From positions 22,404,527-22,468,526 of the forward strand of contig OX485808.1 of the NCBI GenBank assembly GCA_950295325.1: a stretch of DNA of 64,000 nt, in the 5' to 3' direction. The notes under the pieces were generated by a model. It had not been told where the DNA came from. It worked only from the letters and a program-made list of their open reading frames with translations, and searched no databases. Origin of the DNA: Polytrichum commune. Its lineage: Eukaryota > Streptophyta > Polytrichopsida > Polytrichales > Polytrichaceae. The first letter of the stretch is position 1. Each line of letters starts with the position of its first letter. The translations under genes were made by a program, and so were the position numbers. Below are positions 20,186 through 32,787 of this stretch, piece by piece.

Positions 20186-23100
20186 TCAGTTGTGAAATTC
20201 TGACTTAATCACATTTCCATCTACGACGGGAAATGGTCCAGGTGCACATGTCCATCCATCAAGCACCCTCATCAAAGGTGCCACATGTTTCCCTTCCGAG
20301 ATGGCGTCATACACCTTCTCGATATCCGAGCCTGGGGACTGTGACTTCTGCCCCGTCAGCAAACAAGTTTCCAGCTCCGATCTCACAAACTCATACAAAG
20401 GATACGATCTGCAGTCCGCCACTCTGTTGGAGATGGCATACACACCCTTGTCGTAATTTTCCCGAGCTGCGGTTACCTCTCGCTCCAATTGCAACTTGAG
20501 CTCTTCCTCAAATGCGGGTATTTTGTTGAAGATCGACAGACTCTCTTCTTTCCCAACAGAGTATTTGAGGGAATGCTCCACCAGAACCTGACGAAGTTTT
20601 TGCATCAACGGGTAGGTTGTGCTCGAAGGGTCGTCGATGTATGTGAACACTGGCTGATGATCCACAATCTGTCATGCCAAAAAGCAGTTTAGCAAACAAG
20701 AAAAACACGAAGAATTTCTACTATGACCTTCCAATACACTCTTATTAATGGGATTCTTCAAGTTCTTCGAGATCTGCTGATCTCTATTCTAACATAAATG
20801 GCTCTGCAAATTGTTTGTAGTAGTGCACTCATTCATATTGAATGATACAGAGCAGTTGACAATTAGTAAAGCGTATATGAAGAATGCGAGAAGCTGTTAT
20901 GCTATGCGATGTAATTGGCGACCAGGGTATGGAATTCACAAACCTGTAGAAGCTCTTTCTCGCAAAACCTTGACGCCTCGAGCATACCATTCACCCCAGA
21001 CACCAATGTCTTTCTGGCAACTTGTGCCACCACGCTCTTCACGGTCGCTTGCATTGTCTCCTCAATGTGCCTCAAATCGATTGCCTGGCAAAGGGCTACC
21101 AAGTATGTTGCCGACATCAACTTCAGAATCTCGATTGATTCTGCCGTTTTCCTCGCAGAAATCAATCCCAGGGAATTCACATCCTGGTTGTGTTGCTCGG
21201 CACTCTGCACGTGGGTGGTGACAGGGTTGCCCAAGTACTGCAGCTCCGAGGTGTAGGACGCCATGGCAATCTCGGCTCCCTTCAGGCCGTAGTCCAAGCT
21301 TGGGTTGGGTCCGCCGCTCAGATTCGAAGGCAACCCGTTGTTGTAGAAATCGTTCACCAGCTCCGAGAACTGAGCGAACATCAGTTTCCCGATGCCCGCC
21401 AGGGACAGCCTCATGTTGTCCATGGACACTCCGATGGGCGTCCCTTGGAAATTCCCTCCGTGCAATGCCATGTCTCGGGCGACGTCGATCAGGGGGTTGT
21501 CGTTCACGGAGTTGATTTCTCTCTCGATGGCGTGCGTGGCCGTCCTGATGGTTTCGATGTGGGGGCCCAGCCATTGCGGCGAAGTGCGGAGAGCGTAGCG
21601 GTCCTGTTTGGGTTTCTTCAAGGGGTCGGTCTCGTGCAACTTGGCGGCCGCTTTCATGTACGAGCTCCCGTCCAGCACCCACTCCATCATGGCCGCCGCC
21701 TCCATCTGGCCCGGGTGATGCTTCAGCTTGTGGGTCAAGGGGTCCGCGAACTCGGGCTTGCCTTGCATCACCTCGCAGAACAGCGCACTCAACACCTCCG
21801 CCATCACCACCAGCACGTTGGCATCGAAGCACACGGTGGAGGCCAGCCCTGACCCCACCGCCGTGCCATTCACCAACGCCAATCCTTCCTTGGGCTCCAG
21901 CTGGAATGGCTCGCCAACTCCCGCCATGCGAAGAGCCTCCAAGGCCGTCACTTCCTTGCCCTCCGCTGTGCAGGCCCTGGAGTTGGGCCTCCCGGTCAAG
22001 CATCCCGCGATGTACGAAAGAGGAACCAGGTCGCCGGAGGCGGTGATGGTGCCCCTCAGAGGAAGCTTGGGAGTGACGTTGGCGTTGAGGAGTTTAGCCA
22101 TGGCGCCCAGAATTTCCCAGCGGATGCCGGAGTAGCCCTGCATCAAAGTGTTGGTGCGCACGAGCATGGCTGCCCTGGTGGTGGCGGAGGGCAGAGTGTT
22201 GCCGTCGCCCTTGCCCACCACCCCCGCATTCAGGAAGCGGATCAGCTCACGCTGAAGCTCAACCCCCTGGTTCGTTCTCCGGTGCGACGTGGCCCCGAAT
22301 CCTGCAATGCGACAATGCACTTTCATCAATTGGGTACCAATTCGTGGGTGGCTGTCACATCATCCCTGAGAAGAGCTGAGATTTACAACGACGCTCGAGT
22401 CTATGCACCTCCTTGCATCTATATCATGAAAGCACTTCTCCTCAAGACAACAAAAACAGTTACCAATTCAAAACAATCCGCACTTGTAGCAGGGACGTCA
22501 GATTGATGTGCGTCTCTCTCTCGCTCTCTCTCTATGGTGAGGACATTTGGTGCATAAGAAGAGTAAGCGGTGGACAGAGTGAGCATATGACCAATTGGGT
22601 GCAATGAGAGGATGCAGCTCCTGGTCGCACGAAATGTTTTCTAAAGCAAGCCTTTGCGCTTGCTGCATTGTACGATTTGACGTTCAGATACAGCAAATAG
22701 ATAGAGTCACTTACCCGTGGTGACGCCGTATGTGTCAGTGCCCTTCATGGCATTGGACAAAACCCAGTTGGAACTCTCATCGACTCTACTCTTGGCAACC
22801 TCCGCATTCAACGCCACCTTCACATCCGGCCGCCTGGCAATCGCTGCCACATCCGCCACCGTCAAGCTGGCGCCCTCCAGCATCACCTCATCACACTCGA
22901 AGAATGTGTGCACCATTCTCTTCACCTCCTCCAAGTGGCTTCCGGACAACCCCGCTGCCACTCTCCCCCAATTCAGAGGATCGTACCCCAACTCCACATT
23001 CCCCTTGCCGCCATTGCTACAAAGGTCGATGTGGCCATGCACTCCGCTCTTAGTGCCATTCGCGAAGCCATTGGTGGCATGGGTGCCATTCGCCCCATTC

Positions 23101-23195
23101 GCAAATGGAGCTACCACCACCTTGGGAACCACCTTCCCATTGCCATTGCTTCCCACATGGCCATTCATATTCCCGTTGCCATTCACAGCCAACAT
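20186..23195 (-). CDS. PAL: phenylalanine ammonia-lyase, three exons, intact
   Basis: PAL deaminates L-phenylalanine to trans-cinnamate, the entry step of the phenylpropanoid pathway. Exon 1 is 23195-22715 (ATG at 23195), exon 2 is 22301-20944 and exon 3 is 20668-20186. All introns are GT-AG and the phases agree (1 and 0), giving 773 codons. Exon 2 carries [17 protein letters not shown], whose Ala-Ser-Gly forms the MIO cofactor, plus [31 protein letters not shown] and [14 protein letters not shown]. Phe in ELIRFLNAG indicates Phe rather than Tyr preference; His at this position marks tyrosine-using enzymes. Exon 3 encodes the C-terminal helical region ([14 protein letters not shown]). The N-terminus is extended by an Asn/Gly-rich stretch ([17 protein letters not shown]), so the protein is longer than the usual 700-740 aa. 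The first intron, between VTTG and FGATS, is at the position common to plant PAL genes. Confidence 0.97.
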
Positions 23196-23317
23196 CGTGG
23201 AGGTCAAGTACACTCCGAACTTCTTCAGAAACTGAACCTCCCCAACTCACAACTGCTTGTCTATAATGCTGGAACCGAGAAGACTTGACCCAGCTCAATG
23301 AAGCTGTCCCCCCCTTC

Positions 23318-23332
23318 CCCTCTATATCCTGC
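23318..23332 (-). promoter_or_regulatory. possible TATA-like box of PAL
   Basis: On the minus strand AGGATATAGA lies about 130 bp before the PAL start codon. Matches to the AC-element consensus ACC(A/T)A(A/C)(C/T), used by phenylpropanoid MYB factors, occur as ACCAAAT at 23426-23432 and 23805-23811 on the plus strand. The consensus is short, so chance matches are likely. Confidence 0.3.
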
Positions 23333-23813
23333 TGTGAGACCGGGAATTCAAGGCTCAAACCAGCATCTTTAGCACAGAAAACTTGATTGCTCTGCTACTC
23401 ACTCCACTCCACTGCACTGCACCCAACCAAATGGTTGCGAATTGCTTGAGCAGGCGATGGGTGATGATGATCTGCACAGGGGAGCACTTTGTAACCCTGA
23501 GCTCCAGGCTCCAGAGTGTAGATTTTGCAGCTGCAACTGGCAATTTATGTGAGGGAGCCGGGGGATGGGTGAGGGGCCTTGGTTTATGTGAACTTTGGAG
23601 CTGCCAACTGGTGGCGCTGTGAGGGAAGGCTGAAGTTCATGGAGTGGCTGCGGAAGGAACTGTTGGCCCAAGGTACTTAAGACTATCTCAGCTGCGCTTC
23701 TCAGCCGTCCGATGGGGTGCTGGCACTCCGTGGCTACGATCTGCACACAAACCCCCTCCCTGTGCACTGCAAAAACCCAGTAAAGCCCATCCCCACCTGG
23801 CTTTACCAAATAA

Positions 23814-24108
23814 GGTAGGAGCACCTTGAACCAAGAAGATTGAGGTATTTGGCATACATGTGGTAGCCCTATGAACCGGAACTTTTTAATTTCCATGTAA
23901 TACATATGTGTGTGTAACTTACTGCAACCTTCTCTCCCCAATATTGAAATAAATATATATTTTTAAAGTGAAATTTGTGTTGACACCCAAAACCCTTTGG
24001 GCAACCACATGTTCATTTGGTGAATATTCTCAAAATCAACATGTACTTGTTATGCAAGATTTTGAGAGTGTTTGTTTTGGGGTTGTCTTGGTTTAAGGTG
24101 CTCCTACC
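23814..24108. mobile_element. Tourist-like MITE upstream of PAL
   Basis: The 295-bp element has inverted ends GGTAGGAGCACCTTGAACC and, at the right, GGTTTAAGGTGCTCCTACC, with one mismatch. It is flanked by TAA (23811-23813 and 24109-24111). The 3-bp TAA duplication and small size fit PIF/Harbinger-derived MITEs. It sits about 620 bp upstream of the PAL start codon. Confidence 0.8.
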
Positions 24109-24111
24109 TAA

Positions 24112-25984
24112 ACCAAAGTCTTCCCTAAAAGCCGAGTATAGCTCTCTCAGTTCTAGCAGAGGCACCCCAGCTACACGGGGGGTGGACTCCTCATTGGAGT
24201 GCTAAATGAAATGTGTGGGTCCCTGGGTACCCAACTCCCATATTATACACAGGGGGGCATCCGCATTAAAACGGCTTAGAGGACGGTTTTTTTAAAGATT
24301 ATATCAAATTATACAAAAATAAATTGACCAAAAAGTTGTGTGAAGACCAAGTTAAATAAAATGAGATGTAGGAAAACTTGGGTTGCATTTATTTTTTAAA
24401 GAAAAACTCCACAACGTATGTAAGAAATTGAAACACCTACTCATTTTAACCTTGTAGAGTTTCTAATTTTAAAAGATCCACACGAGCAGTTGCCTCCAAT
24501 TAGAATTAAAGTCATTTGGCAATGTTTTATTTATGATTAAAAAATCTTAAATTTCTATTTTAAAAATCCAAAAAATTGGGTAGTTTGGCCTATTGAATCT
24601 ATAATTTTTTTTAAAAACAAACCTAGTATATTTAGGGTTTTAATGCAATTATATGCTTCAAAGAATATTCATTTTTATATGTAATTACATTTTTATGTGT
24701 AATTACATTTTTATATGTAATTGCATTTTTGGATTCCTTGTTAGAAAGGCTAACAAAGTTTCCTACATTAAGATAAATTATGTCACTCGAGATTGGACTA
24801 AAATGCATTATAAGTGATTATAATCAGGGCCATATAATACGGGAGTTGCATACCCGGACGTGGGTCACTATGAATTAAACCCCTATATACAAGAATGTTA
24901 CAAAGAAAAAAAAATCTATGTGTACTAACGACAGACTAGAAAATGAACTCATGTATTTATACTAGGCTTTTGAATTTAATGTGATCAAATGCCTTCACTA
25001 CATATACAATATAAAAATTATCAATGAAGTAGGCATTTATTACTTATAGAATCCACTTTCACTTTTCAATAGTTTTTTCATCTATAGCATGTAACTCAAC
25101 GATTACATCAAACAACAAAGATTAGAGCGCAATAACTTAGCCACAATCCAAACAACAAAAACACTGGGTAGCCCACGAGCTCTTCATGAGTCTTTAGTTT
25201 GTAAAACCTAGAATTCAAATGCAAATCCTAACAAGATTAAACAAGGTAGTCATTGAGGACTACGATCTTTTGACAACAATGAATGAAAACATGAATAGGA
25301 TGAAACTAACACATCTATTGTCAAATTTCTCTTTAAACCTTAAGGCCCCCTTTTGTATATTTACATTTACTTCAAAATTATTAATAGCCTTTCTAATGTA
25401 CACACTAGATAAAAGAAATAATATAATAATACTTCCCTTATGTATGCTATGTACATCAAGGCTTCAAATAATACCCCAACTTACATTCGCGTTAGCTCGT
25501 ACATTGCATGAAGAGTCCACCCCATGCCCAGCTATCCCAGCGCACCTACGAGAACTTGCTTCAGAGATTCTCAAGTAGTTTCTAGTTAAGTAGTTTTTCA
25601 CACGTCATGCTCATTGTTTTATCTACCAAGCATTGACACATTGGATAGCTCTTGAAGCAAGGCCAAATGCATGACCACTCATCTACCTTACCATTAGTTT
25701 ATGTTAATAAAGTTGCTCACGCCCTCATAACTAAGCAAATAATCACAAAGGCCAGAGACGACACTTTGATGATCATGCATTCTCGCCTCATCTTTAAGTA
25801 CCGAATGAAGGGTCGGTACTCGAGGCTTAAAACCTCCGATTTCAAACCATGCCATGTTCCTTTGCCAACCAAGCTCGAGACTAGATAGCAACGACGGCAT
25901 GGAAGCCATGTTTTTATAACAAACTTTTAGGCTGAGTGAGGTTCTGCTAATGTCAAGTGAGTAAAGGGCTAGCAAGGGAGTTCA
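24112..25984. other. AT-rich intergenic DNA, nothing recognised
   Basis: Short open frames only. Includes a triple ATGTGTAATTACATTTTTAT-like repeat around 24676-24727 and no transposon ends that I could pair. Confidence 0.5.
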
Positions 25985-26210
25985 TATGGTAGCCACACCG
26001 GGGCCTAGCCAACCTAGCCGGTGTGGGGGCCCCCGGTGTTGGTGCCTCTCATCCAAGGCACTAAGCACAACGTCCAACAGTGCCCCGGTTGGCTTAATGT
26101 GGAGCGGCTTGCATCCAACTAGCTGGGGCACTTTTGGGCGCTGTCCTTAGTGCCCTAGATGAGCAGCACCAACACCAGGGGGCCCGCACCAGCCCGGTGT
26201 GGCTACCATA
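25985..26210. mobile_element. 226-bp MITE with TCA duplication (family D copy 1)
   Basis: Ends TATGGTAGCCACACCGGG and CCCGGTGTGGCTACCATA are exact complements, flanked by TCA on both sides (25982-25984 and 26211-26213). The GC-rich interior is largely self-complementary. It is related to the element at 37677-37908. Confidence 0.8.
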
Positions 26211-26853
26211 TCAGCAGACCTTGCAGATGCAAGCCATGCAACAGAGGGAGGCAAGGGCCGTTCGTTTGTGGTTTCATCATCACCAAATGGCAGTCAGAAA
26301 GTTTAAAGGGGCATTTCCTCTAAAGGTTGAAGGGGGGATGTTCAATTCATCACCACTGGACAACAGTCAAATGAAGAGCAAGAATGGCAATTGGATGGAG
26401 AGCGGGACAAGTATCATTTGCCCTCCTTCATCGTTGTCAAGCTAGAAAAGAAGAGAAAAACCAACATCATGCAATCCGAAGTGAATTTGAGCATGTTGGC
26501 CCTACCATGCTCAAGAATCCCCTTGGTGCAGGGGTTGGGGTTTACTGCCTACCTTGCGGTGGGTGGGCTCTTGTTTGTAAAACTATATGAAATAAAATGA
26601 AGTAATATATTATACCTATTTACTATGTGTGTGTGTGGGGGGGGGTACTGGTTTTTGTTTATTGTCGAGTTTCTCTTATTAAGTACTAGGTATGTGAGAT
26701 ATTTGATGGCTATTTGGTGGATGGTTTTCATTGTTTTTTTTTATAAGTGATGTGGGGATATGTAGGTTCACAAGGAGTTCTATGCTTGTGTGAATGGCTC
26801 CTCTTACCCTGCGGTGATAACTATGAGGGGTCTAATATTCCAGCCATGTGCTC

Positions 26854-27200
26854 CTCGGGGGGGGGCAGTGTGTTAAAAAGTTAAGGATATAGGTGCAAAC
26901 AACCACTATTTTATAGGGGGGTATTACTTTCAATTCTCTTCTTTTTTTCACATGCTTTCATTATGTAAATTTCTACTTTGGGTTAATAGAAAAATGGCTT
27001 GCATTACTTATAATTCCAAATTACCTATTATTCCATACCCTATAGTACTTTAAAGATGTCCAGTGCCATTTTTGATACCCTATATTACTCTTAAGTCCAT
27101 TTATAATTTTTAGCCCCCATGTTTTTAAAATACCCTATCATTTGTTCGCACGTATATTGCTACTCCAACCAATGACTGCCCCCCCCCCCCCCCCCCCGAG
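26854..27200. mobile_element. hAT-like MITE with homopolymer ends (family A copy 1), nested in LINE
   Basis: The 347-bp element starts CTCGGGGGGGGGCAGTG and ends GACTG, a long run of C, then GAG. Perfect 8-bp target duplication ATGTGCTC at 26846-26853 and 27201-27208. About 95 percent similar by eye to 49973-50320. Confidence 0.88.
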
Positions 27201-29549
27201 ATGTGCTCTTATTGCGTCTAGTAACATGTTGTATTTGTCTTTTGTTTGTATGGCTTGGTCAAGGAATCTATCATGCGTAAAGGTGAATTCAATAATTTGG
27301 ATGGTTTATTCATGGTTATGTCTTTTTTGTATTTGCCATTTTAGTGAGGGAACAAGTTGTATGCTTAGGTATGTATACGGTTCATTTTGAGTTAGTATTG
27401 GGAATTGTTTTGCTTTGAATGTAATTCTTTGTGCTTGTATGAATGCTTTGAAAATGGTAGGTTTAAGTTTGGCTTTGTTTGGGCTTCATGTGATTGTGCA
27501 TTTTGTTAGGTTTAGATCCATGTGTGCCCATTTTACAAATTTTTGGAGTTTGTTGATTTGGGGTTGGAGATGGTTTATGTTATTTGTGAAGATGGCCAGG
27601 TCATCTGCATATGTTGTGGTTGTGCATGTCTTTTTGGAGGTGTTGAAGTGGTAACCAAGTGAGCCGACTTCTAACCACCTCAGTAGAGGTTCAAGGAATA
27701 TGATGAATAGATATGGACTTGGTCAGAGTGCTTGTATAGAATTTGTATATAGTGTTAGCTAGGGCAATGGGTCTATAGTTTGAGATTAATAGTGGATCTT
27801 CTTTTTTGTATAGTAGGATGGTTTTACTGTGTTTCCAAGTTGTTGGTTTTTGTTTGTGTTTGTAGCATTGCTGGAAAAATTGGTATAGTAATTCATGAAA
27901 TGTGTTCGGGAGAGCTTTAATTATCTCATTTGGAATATTGTCTCGGCCTAGTGCTTTTCCTTTGGCTAGGTTTTTGGGGCTTAGGTCAAATACTTCTCTG
28001 GTGAAATGGGATGTTATGTTGTGGTTCCGGGGACCTTTTTTTCAAGAATGAAGCCGTTTGTGTGATGCCAAGGGTATTTTCGGGTGGCGCACGAGCATTT
28101 AGGTGGGTGGTCAGTGGGGTCGTCACAGATGGGTGCATGTCTTTGGAAGGATGTCTATTATGTGCGGTATATTGTGTGGGAAATGTCTTGTGGGTTTGTG
28201 AGTATGTTGCCTAGTTCATTCTTTATACAAACTACTATAACTTGGTTCATGTCCTTAACGATTCTTTTGTGTACGATTCTTGGTTTTGTATTTAATAAGG
28301 ATTTGTATATGTTGATAGTTGTCTTACAGGTTTCTGGCGGGTTGCTTGGCTGTGATTTTGTAGGCTCCAATTTTGCCGTTTTTGCGATCTATGTTATGAC
28401 GTTTATCCATGGTCCTATTTCTTCATTATGTATCGGGGGGTTGGGGGTTGTGATAGGGAGAGTTAGAAATTGCTTAATATCGGGGTGGTTTTGCCATTGT
28501 GGGCTAGGGTGTGGGGGGATGCATCTTATTGCTTTGCGGATGCTGTGGAATATGTTTAATTGTTTTTTCCATTGTTTTTGTTGCTTTCAAGGTAGGAATC
28601 CTTCTTACAGCCTGGTGCGATGGGTGAGGTCAAGTGGGGGTGGTGCCATGCATGTTTGGTCTATGCAAGTGCTAAGGTTGTTCAAGATATCCTGGAGGTC
28701 ATCTTGGACTTGTTCCTATTGGTTTGAGGTGAGAGGGGTATTTACTTTTGTTGTGAGGTTTTTTAATTTATTTAGTTTGTTTCTTGGAATATGGTAGTGA
28801 TGTTTTGGAGTTTTTTTGAGTGTACGGGGTATGAGATTCTTGGGCTAGTGTGGTGTGGTGGTGGATCTTTTGTGATGATGGAGTTGGTTCCCCAATCAAG
28901 GCTGACTGGGTAGTGGTCGGAATTTTGGTTAAGGTTGAGTTATGTTTTGCAGGTTATTAAGGTTTGTTGGTAGGTGTAGAAGCCGTCTATGCGGCTTGTC
29001 GAGGTGTAGTTTTGTCCACCTTGTCTAGTGAATTATGTGAGGTTGCGTATGGGATGGAGGCATATGCTGCTTGTGAATGTGTGCCAATGAAGATCGTCCG
29101 TTGTGGGGGGGGGGGGCGTATGAGGCCATCTAGGGTTCTTCTTGTTAGATAGATATCCCTATTGAAATCGCCATTTAGAAATATGGTGTTTGATGGGTAT
29201 TTTTCTATGACTTCCCTAATGTGATTTTTGATGTCTTGTATGAGGTGTAGGTCATCAGGGTGGGTGGGCATATAGAGATGGATCAATAGTATGGGTTGAA
29301 TGGGTTTGTTGAGGATCTGGATGGTTTGGATATACGGGGTTAGTTTTAGTGGAATGGATTTTTTTTTGGATATTTTCTTTGGAGTAGACAGATTTGTGTA
29401 CCATGGTTAGGAAACCACCTTCGCTTGGGGTGTATGGCACGGATGGTCTTCTCATACATGTGGCAAGGTCATTTGCGTTGTAGTTTGGGAATTTTGTGTT
29501 TATGTGTCTAGTGGGTTTTTTCTTTTGTAATTTTGTTTCTTGTATGTGA

Positions 29550-29582
29550 ATTATTATTATTATTATTATTTGGGGGGGGGGG
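29550..29582. repeat. (ATT)n microsatellite followed by a G run
   Basis: About seven ATT units followed by ten or eleven G, inside the LINE endonuclease region, where it disrupts the frame. Confidence 0.85.
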
Positions 29583-30006
29583 AGTGGTACATTTGTATTA
29601 TGTCGATAATTCCCGGGAGGCTTGAGCTAATGTGTCCTGCATTCCATGTGATTATAGAGAGTGAGGTGAATGTAGAGTTTGGTAAGTTATGTGGTTGTGA
29701 AAGTGTTGGTATGGATTGTGGGAGAGTGTGTTGGTGGGAGTAACCATGGATGGTTTGTGTGTTTTTCATCAATTCATTAATGAGATTTTTGGGGATGAAT
29801 GATAATTCTTGAGTGAGTGTGGTATGATTGATGGTTTCTCCTCTGGCTATCTTATTGTTGATGAGATTGTAGGCAATTTGGGTGGGTGGGAGTTGTGAAT
29901 GGTATTGTGATTCGTATGTGAGAGGGACATTGAACGGTTGTGGGCTGAGATATTGACGTGGGTGATATTGGGCAGGCTGTGTAATCGTCTTCAGATTATG
30001 AGACAT

Positions 30007-32787
30007 CTAAACTTTAATCTGATGACTATTTTATCATTGCATTTTTCAGATAGCGGGCTTACTGATGTAAAAAATCCAAATAATCTATGATGTGGGGGTA
30101 GTGATGTGGGTGTGATCGTCAGGCTTCAGCAGTGGAGTGGCATCAACCCTTGCTGCTGGATTGTTGGTTCGTTCTATAACTTATGATGCTTAGTTTGTAG
30201 GCTGCTGCTGCTACTGCTGTGTGATCCCCAGGCCCTATCGGTGTCGGAGTGACTGTGTGGGCGTGATGAACGGGGAGAACTGAGCATTAGTTACAGGTGA
30301 ACCAGTTGGGTTTGAGAAATAAGCGGGTTGACGTTCAAGACTTTTGGAAGATTACCGATTGTTTTAGAAGCATCTATGGAACACACCTCAAATTACATTA
30401 AGGGAAACTGAAAAGATCACAACATGTAACCGGTTGGCCGCTTTGTTTCGCCGAGGTGGCACTACACGATTGGCTCTGAGCACACAGGTTTGCAGACGAT
30501 AACCTCGACATCCCAGCCGGTTATGATCATCTGAATCGGATATGCGACAGGTGACCCACTGTTTAGGTCACCTGCGCGGCTCAACAAAGCGGCCAACCGG
30601 TTACGTCCGGTAATTGTTTTACTGGAACCGGTCATCAGTGCATAACATGTTCTGTCCAGCTGGCTCGCCCTCACGGGCTCGCCACCTTGACAAAACCGGT
30701 TCGGCACCAATAACCTTTCCAATAAAACAATTACCTAATACGTAACCAGTTGGACTTGGAAACACTGCGATCTTGATCGATTAAGGTAGATGAGGATAAT
30801 GTGGATACCTCCAACTTTGTGGAATCATCCGGCCGATGGATTCAAGCATTACAAGCTTGGGCATGGTAGCAATTGCAAATCACAACCAAAGAATTTGAAA
30901 TCGTTGAAATTGGAGTTGAGGAAGGTGTTGATCTAGGCTTTGGAATCAAAAATTCTCTACTTTCCAACGTGGTGTTGTAGGGGAGAACTCTTTTATCGTT
31001 CAATGTTGTGTAAGTGGACGACATCGTTAGCAGATTCCACATGGGTCATTTGCCAATCAAAACCAAGTTTAATGCTATTATCGGTTGTGTCATGTCTCTA
31101 AAGTGGTCACATGTAAGAGAAAATGTTGCCGAATTGTTTTTTCATTATAGAATACCCACAATACAAGTTAGTCGACGCCTCATAGCCACATGTTGCCTCC
31201 TAATTTGCCCACCTCGGGCTAGAAAATCGAGCATGACAAAGCTTGGTGGGTAGCACTCCTCATTATGGAGGATGATGGGTGTAGCTCGACTTTTGCGAAG
31301 GTGACTAACCCAAATATCATCAAGGCGGCTACTAAATCACCATGTATTACTCACTCACCAAATTAAAGCGATTGCATTGCTGATTATGTGCCAAAAGTAG
31401 GTGTCCAATTAAGGAAGCTAATCGAATTAGCCTCGTCTACCATATGCCCAATAATCTCCTAGACATTGCATGCTCTACGCTTTCATATGGGTGAAGTAGA
31501 TTGGTCTTAAATGGTTACCTTTTTTTAGCCCTTAAAGGATGCATGGTCTCTATATAAAACTCTACACACAATTTATATAGGCCTAACCAACCTCAGCTAT
31601 CAAGTTTGATATATTTGTGGGTTTGAAGCTTTATATCATTCATTATCTTATGTCCGGTTTTTTTATAAAAAATTTGTTTTAATGTACCCATACTTGACAT
31701 TGAAGATCAACATACAACATATGTATTTGCTTACAAGGGTACCCCGGGTTACGTATTAGAACTTCAATTTTCAATAACATCAAGGTGTTCAACCGATTCA
31801 AAAAGTGCATTTGAAATTAGGTTAATTCTAGATAGGGTCACTTTTGACAAAATTGGTTTTGAATGAAAGTGTGTACCTCAAAACTCAAATACATGTTATC
31901 TCTCGGATGCTTAAGGGTGAATCAAACACCCATATTTGAGTAGTACATTGTAAGGTGTGCCTCCAAGAACGGATACCAAAAAGACGTGTGTTCAAAGGAG
32001 ATTGGACTACCTACTCAAAATATGATAACCATTCCAACCTCGATAATCAACATAACTAGGGGGGGAACTTCATGACCAGGTAATAAGCACGAGTTTCTTC
32101 GAAGATCATGAACGAGGTATTCATACGAGCTTCATGAATTACGAAAAAAGCGGTTACGACACCGGTTTGGACTGCTGAACCATCTTGTACTGATTACATG
32201 TGTTTCCTTTTCAAGGGAAACTAGGTTAAAGACATTTTCAGATAAAACATATCTTCATTAGACACCTATATTCAAATAATACGTGGTTAGGTATGGCTCC
32301 AAGAACAAACGGCTGGGAAGCACAAATGATATGTTGTTATATCCTAGCTTCTCCTAAACGACGATTTGATGTAGTTGCCATGAAACTTTACCCCACATAC
32401 ATATATGTGAGGGCTCCTCAACTTCTTTTCTTTTTGTGTCGGCCCACCTAACTTACAAGCCTGGGATTGAGCTCAAATTGTCAGGTTGTTTGTGTGTGGC
32501 AACCTGAAGAGCCCCATGATACCCAAACGTTGTCGCGAGCACTTAATATCTATTTTTTGTAAATCAGCTGCATAGATAAGTACTAGATCTCTACTGCACG
32601 GAATGTACCAACACGCTCAGCAAGCACGCACGGAATGTGTGCATCTCGAAGCCCCCCTGCAGGCAGGCGAGGAGGCCTGCGAAGGTCAAATTGGCATTCT
32701 CATCAACGAATGTTGGCAGATTTGTAAGCATCATGGAAACCGAAGAAGAAGAAGAAGTAGAAGAGCCTCTTGTCGGTAAGGTAGCTA
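30007..32787. other. intergenic, one inverted-repeat element
   Basis: Apart from the inverted repeat at 30427-30603 I see no gene or paired transposon ends. Short glutamate codon runs near 32736-32766 look like simple sequence. Confidence 0.5.
30427..30603. repeat. inverted repeat with 21-bp perfect arms
   Basis: Arms 30427-30447 (TAACCGGTTGGCC then GCTTTGTT) and 30583-30603 are exact complements. Inside it a second hairpin, CAGGTGACC/GGTCACCTG (30548-30556 and 30566-30574), has a 9-base loop. No target duplication was found. Confidence 0.75.

Larger units (their letters stand above)
26735..30006 (-). mobile_element. LINE (non-LTR retrotransposon), degenerate, with nested MITE
   Basis: Read on the minus strand. 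An APE-type endonuclease begins near 29620 (SIITWNAGHISSSLPGIID) and continues with MVHKSVYS and, near 29200, TIFLNGDFNRDIYL. The reverse transcriptase follows: LGRDNIPNEIIKAL near 27930, SKTILLYKKEDPLLISNYRP near 27800, and TYADDLAIF near 27600, where YADD is the catalytic box. YTYLSIQLVPSLKW, typical of the region after the polymerase core, lies near 27350. Several stops and frame changes show it is inactive. The frame resumes as RAHMAGILDPS on the far side of a MITE at 26854-27200, so the MITE inserted into the LINE. An A-rich stretch on the minus strand at about 26735-26745 may be the tail. Confidence 0.8.

Noticed and set aside
21062-22003. 313-codon minus-strand frame and several plus-strand frames over PAL
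   Set aside because: These overlap PAL exon 2 in other frames; its GC-rich coding sequence opens shadow frames.
28084-28797. 237-codon plus-strand hydrophobic frame
   Set aside because: It is the antisense of the LINE reverse transcriptase region; the hydrophobic look comes from T-rich complement of an A-rich coding strand.
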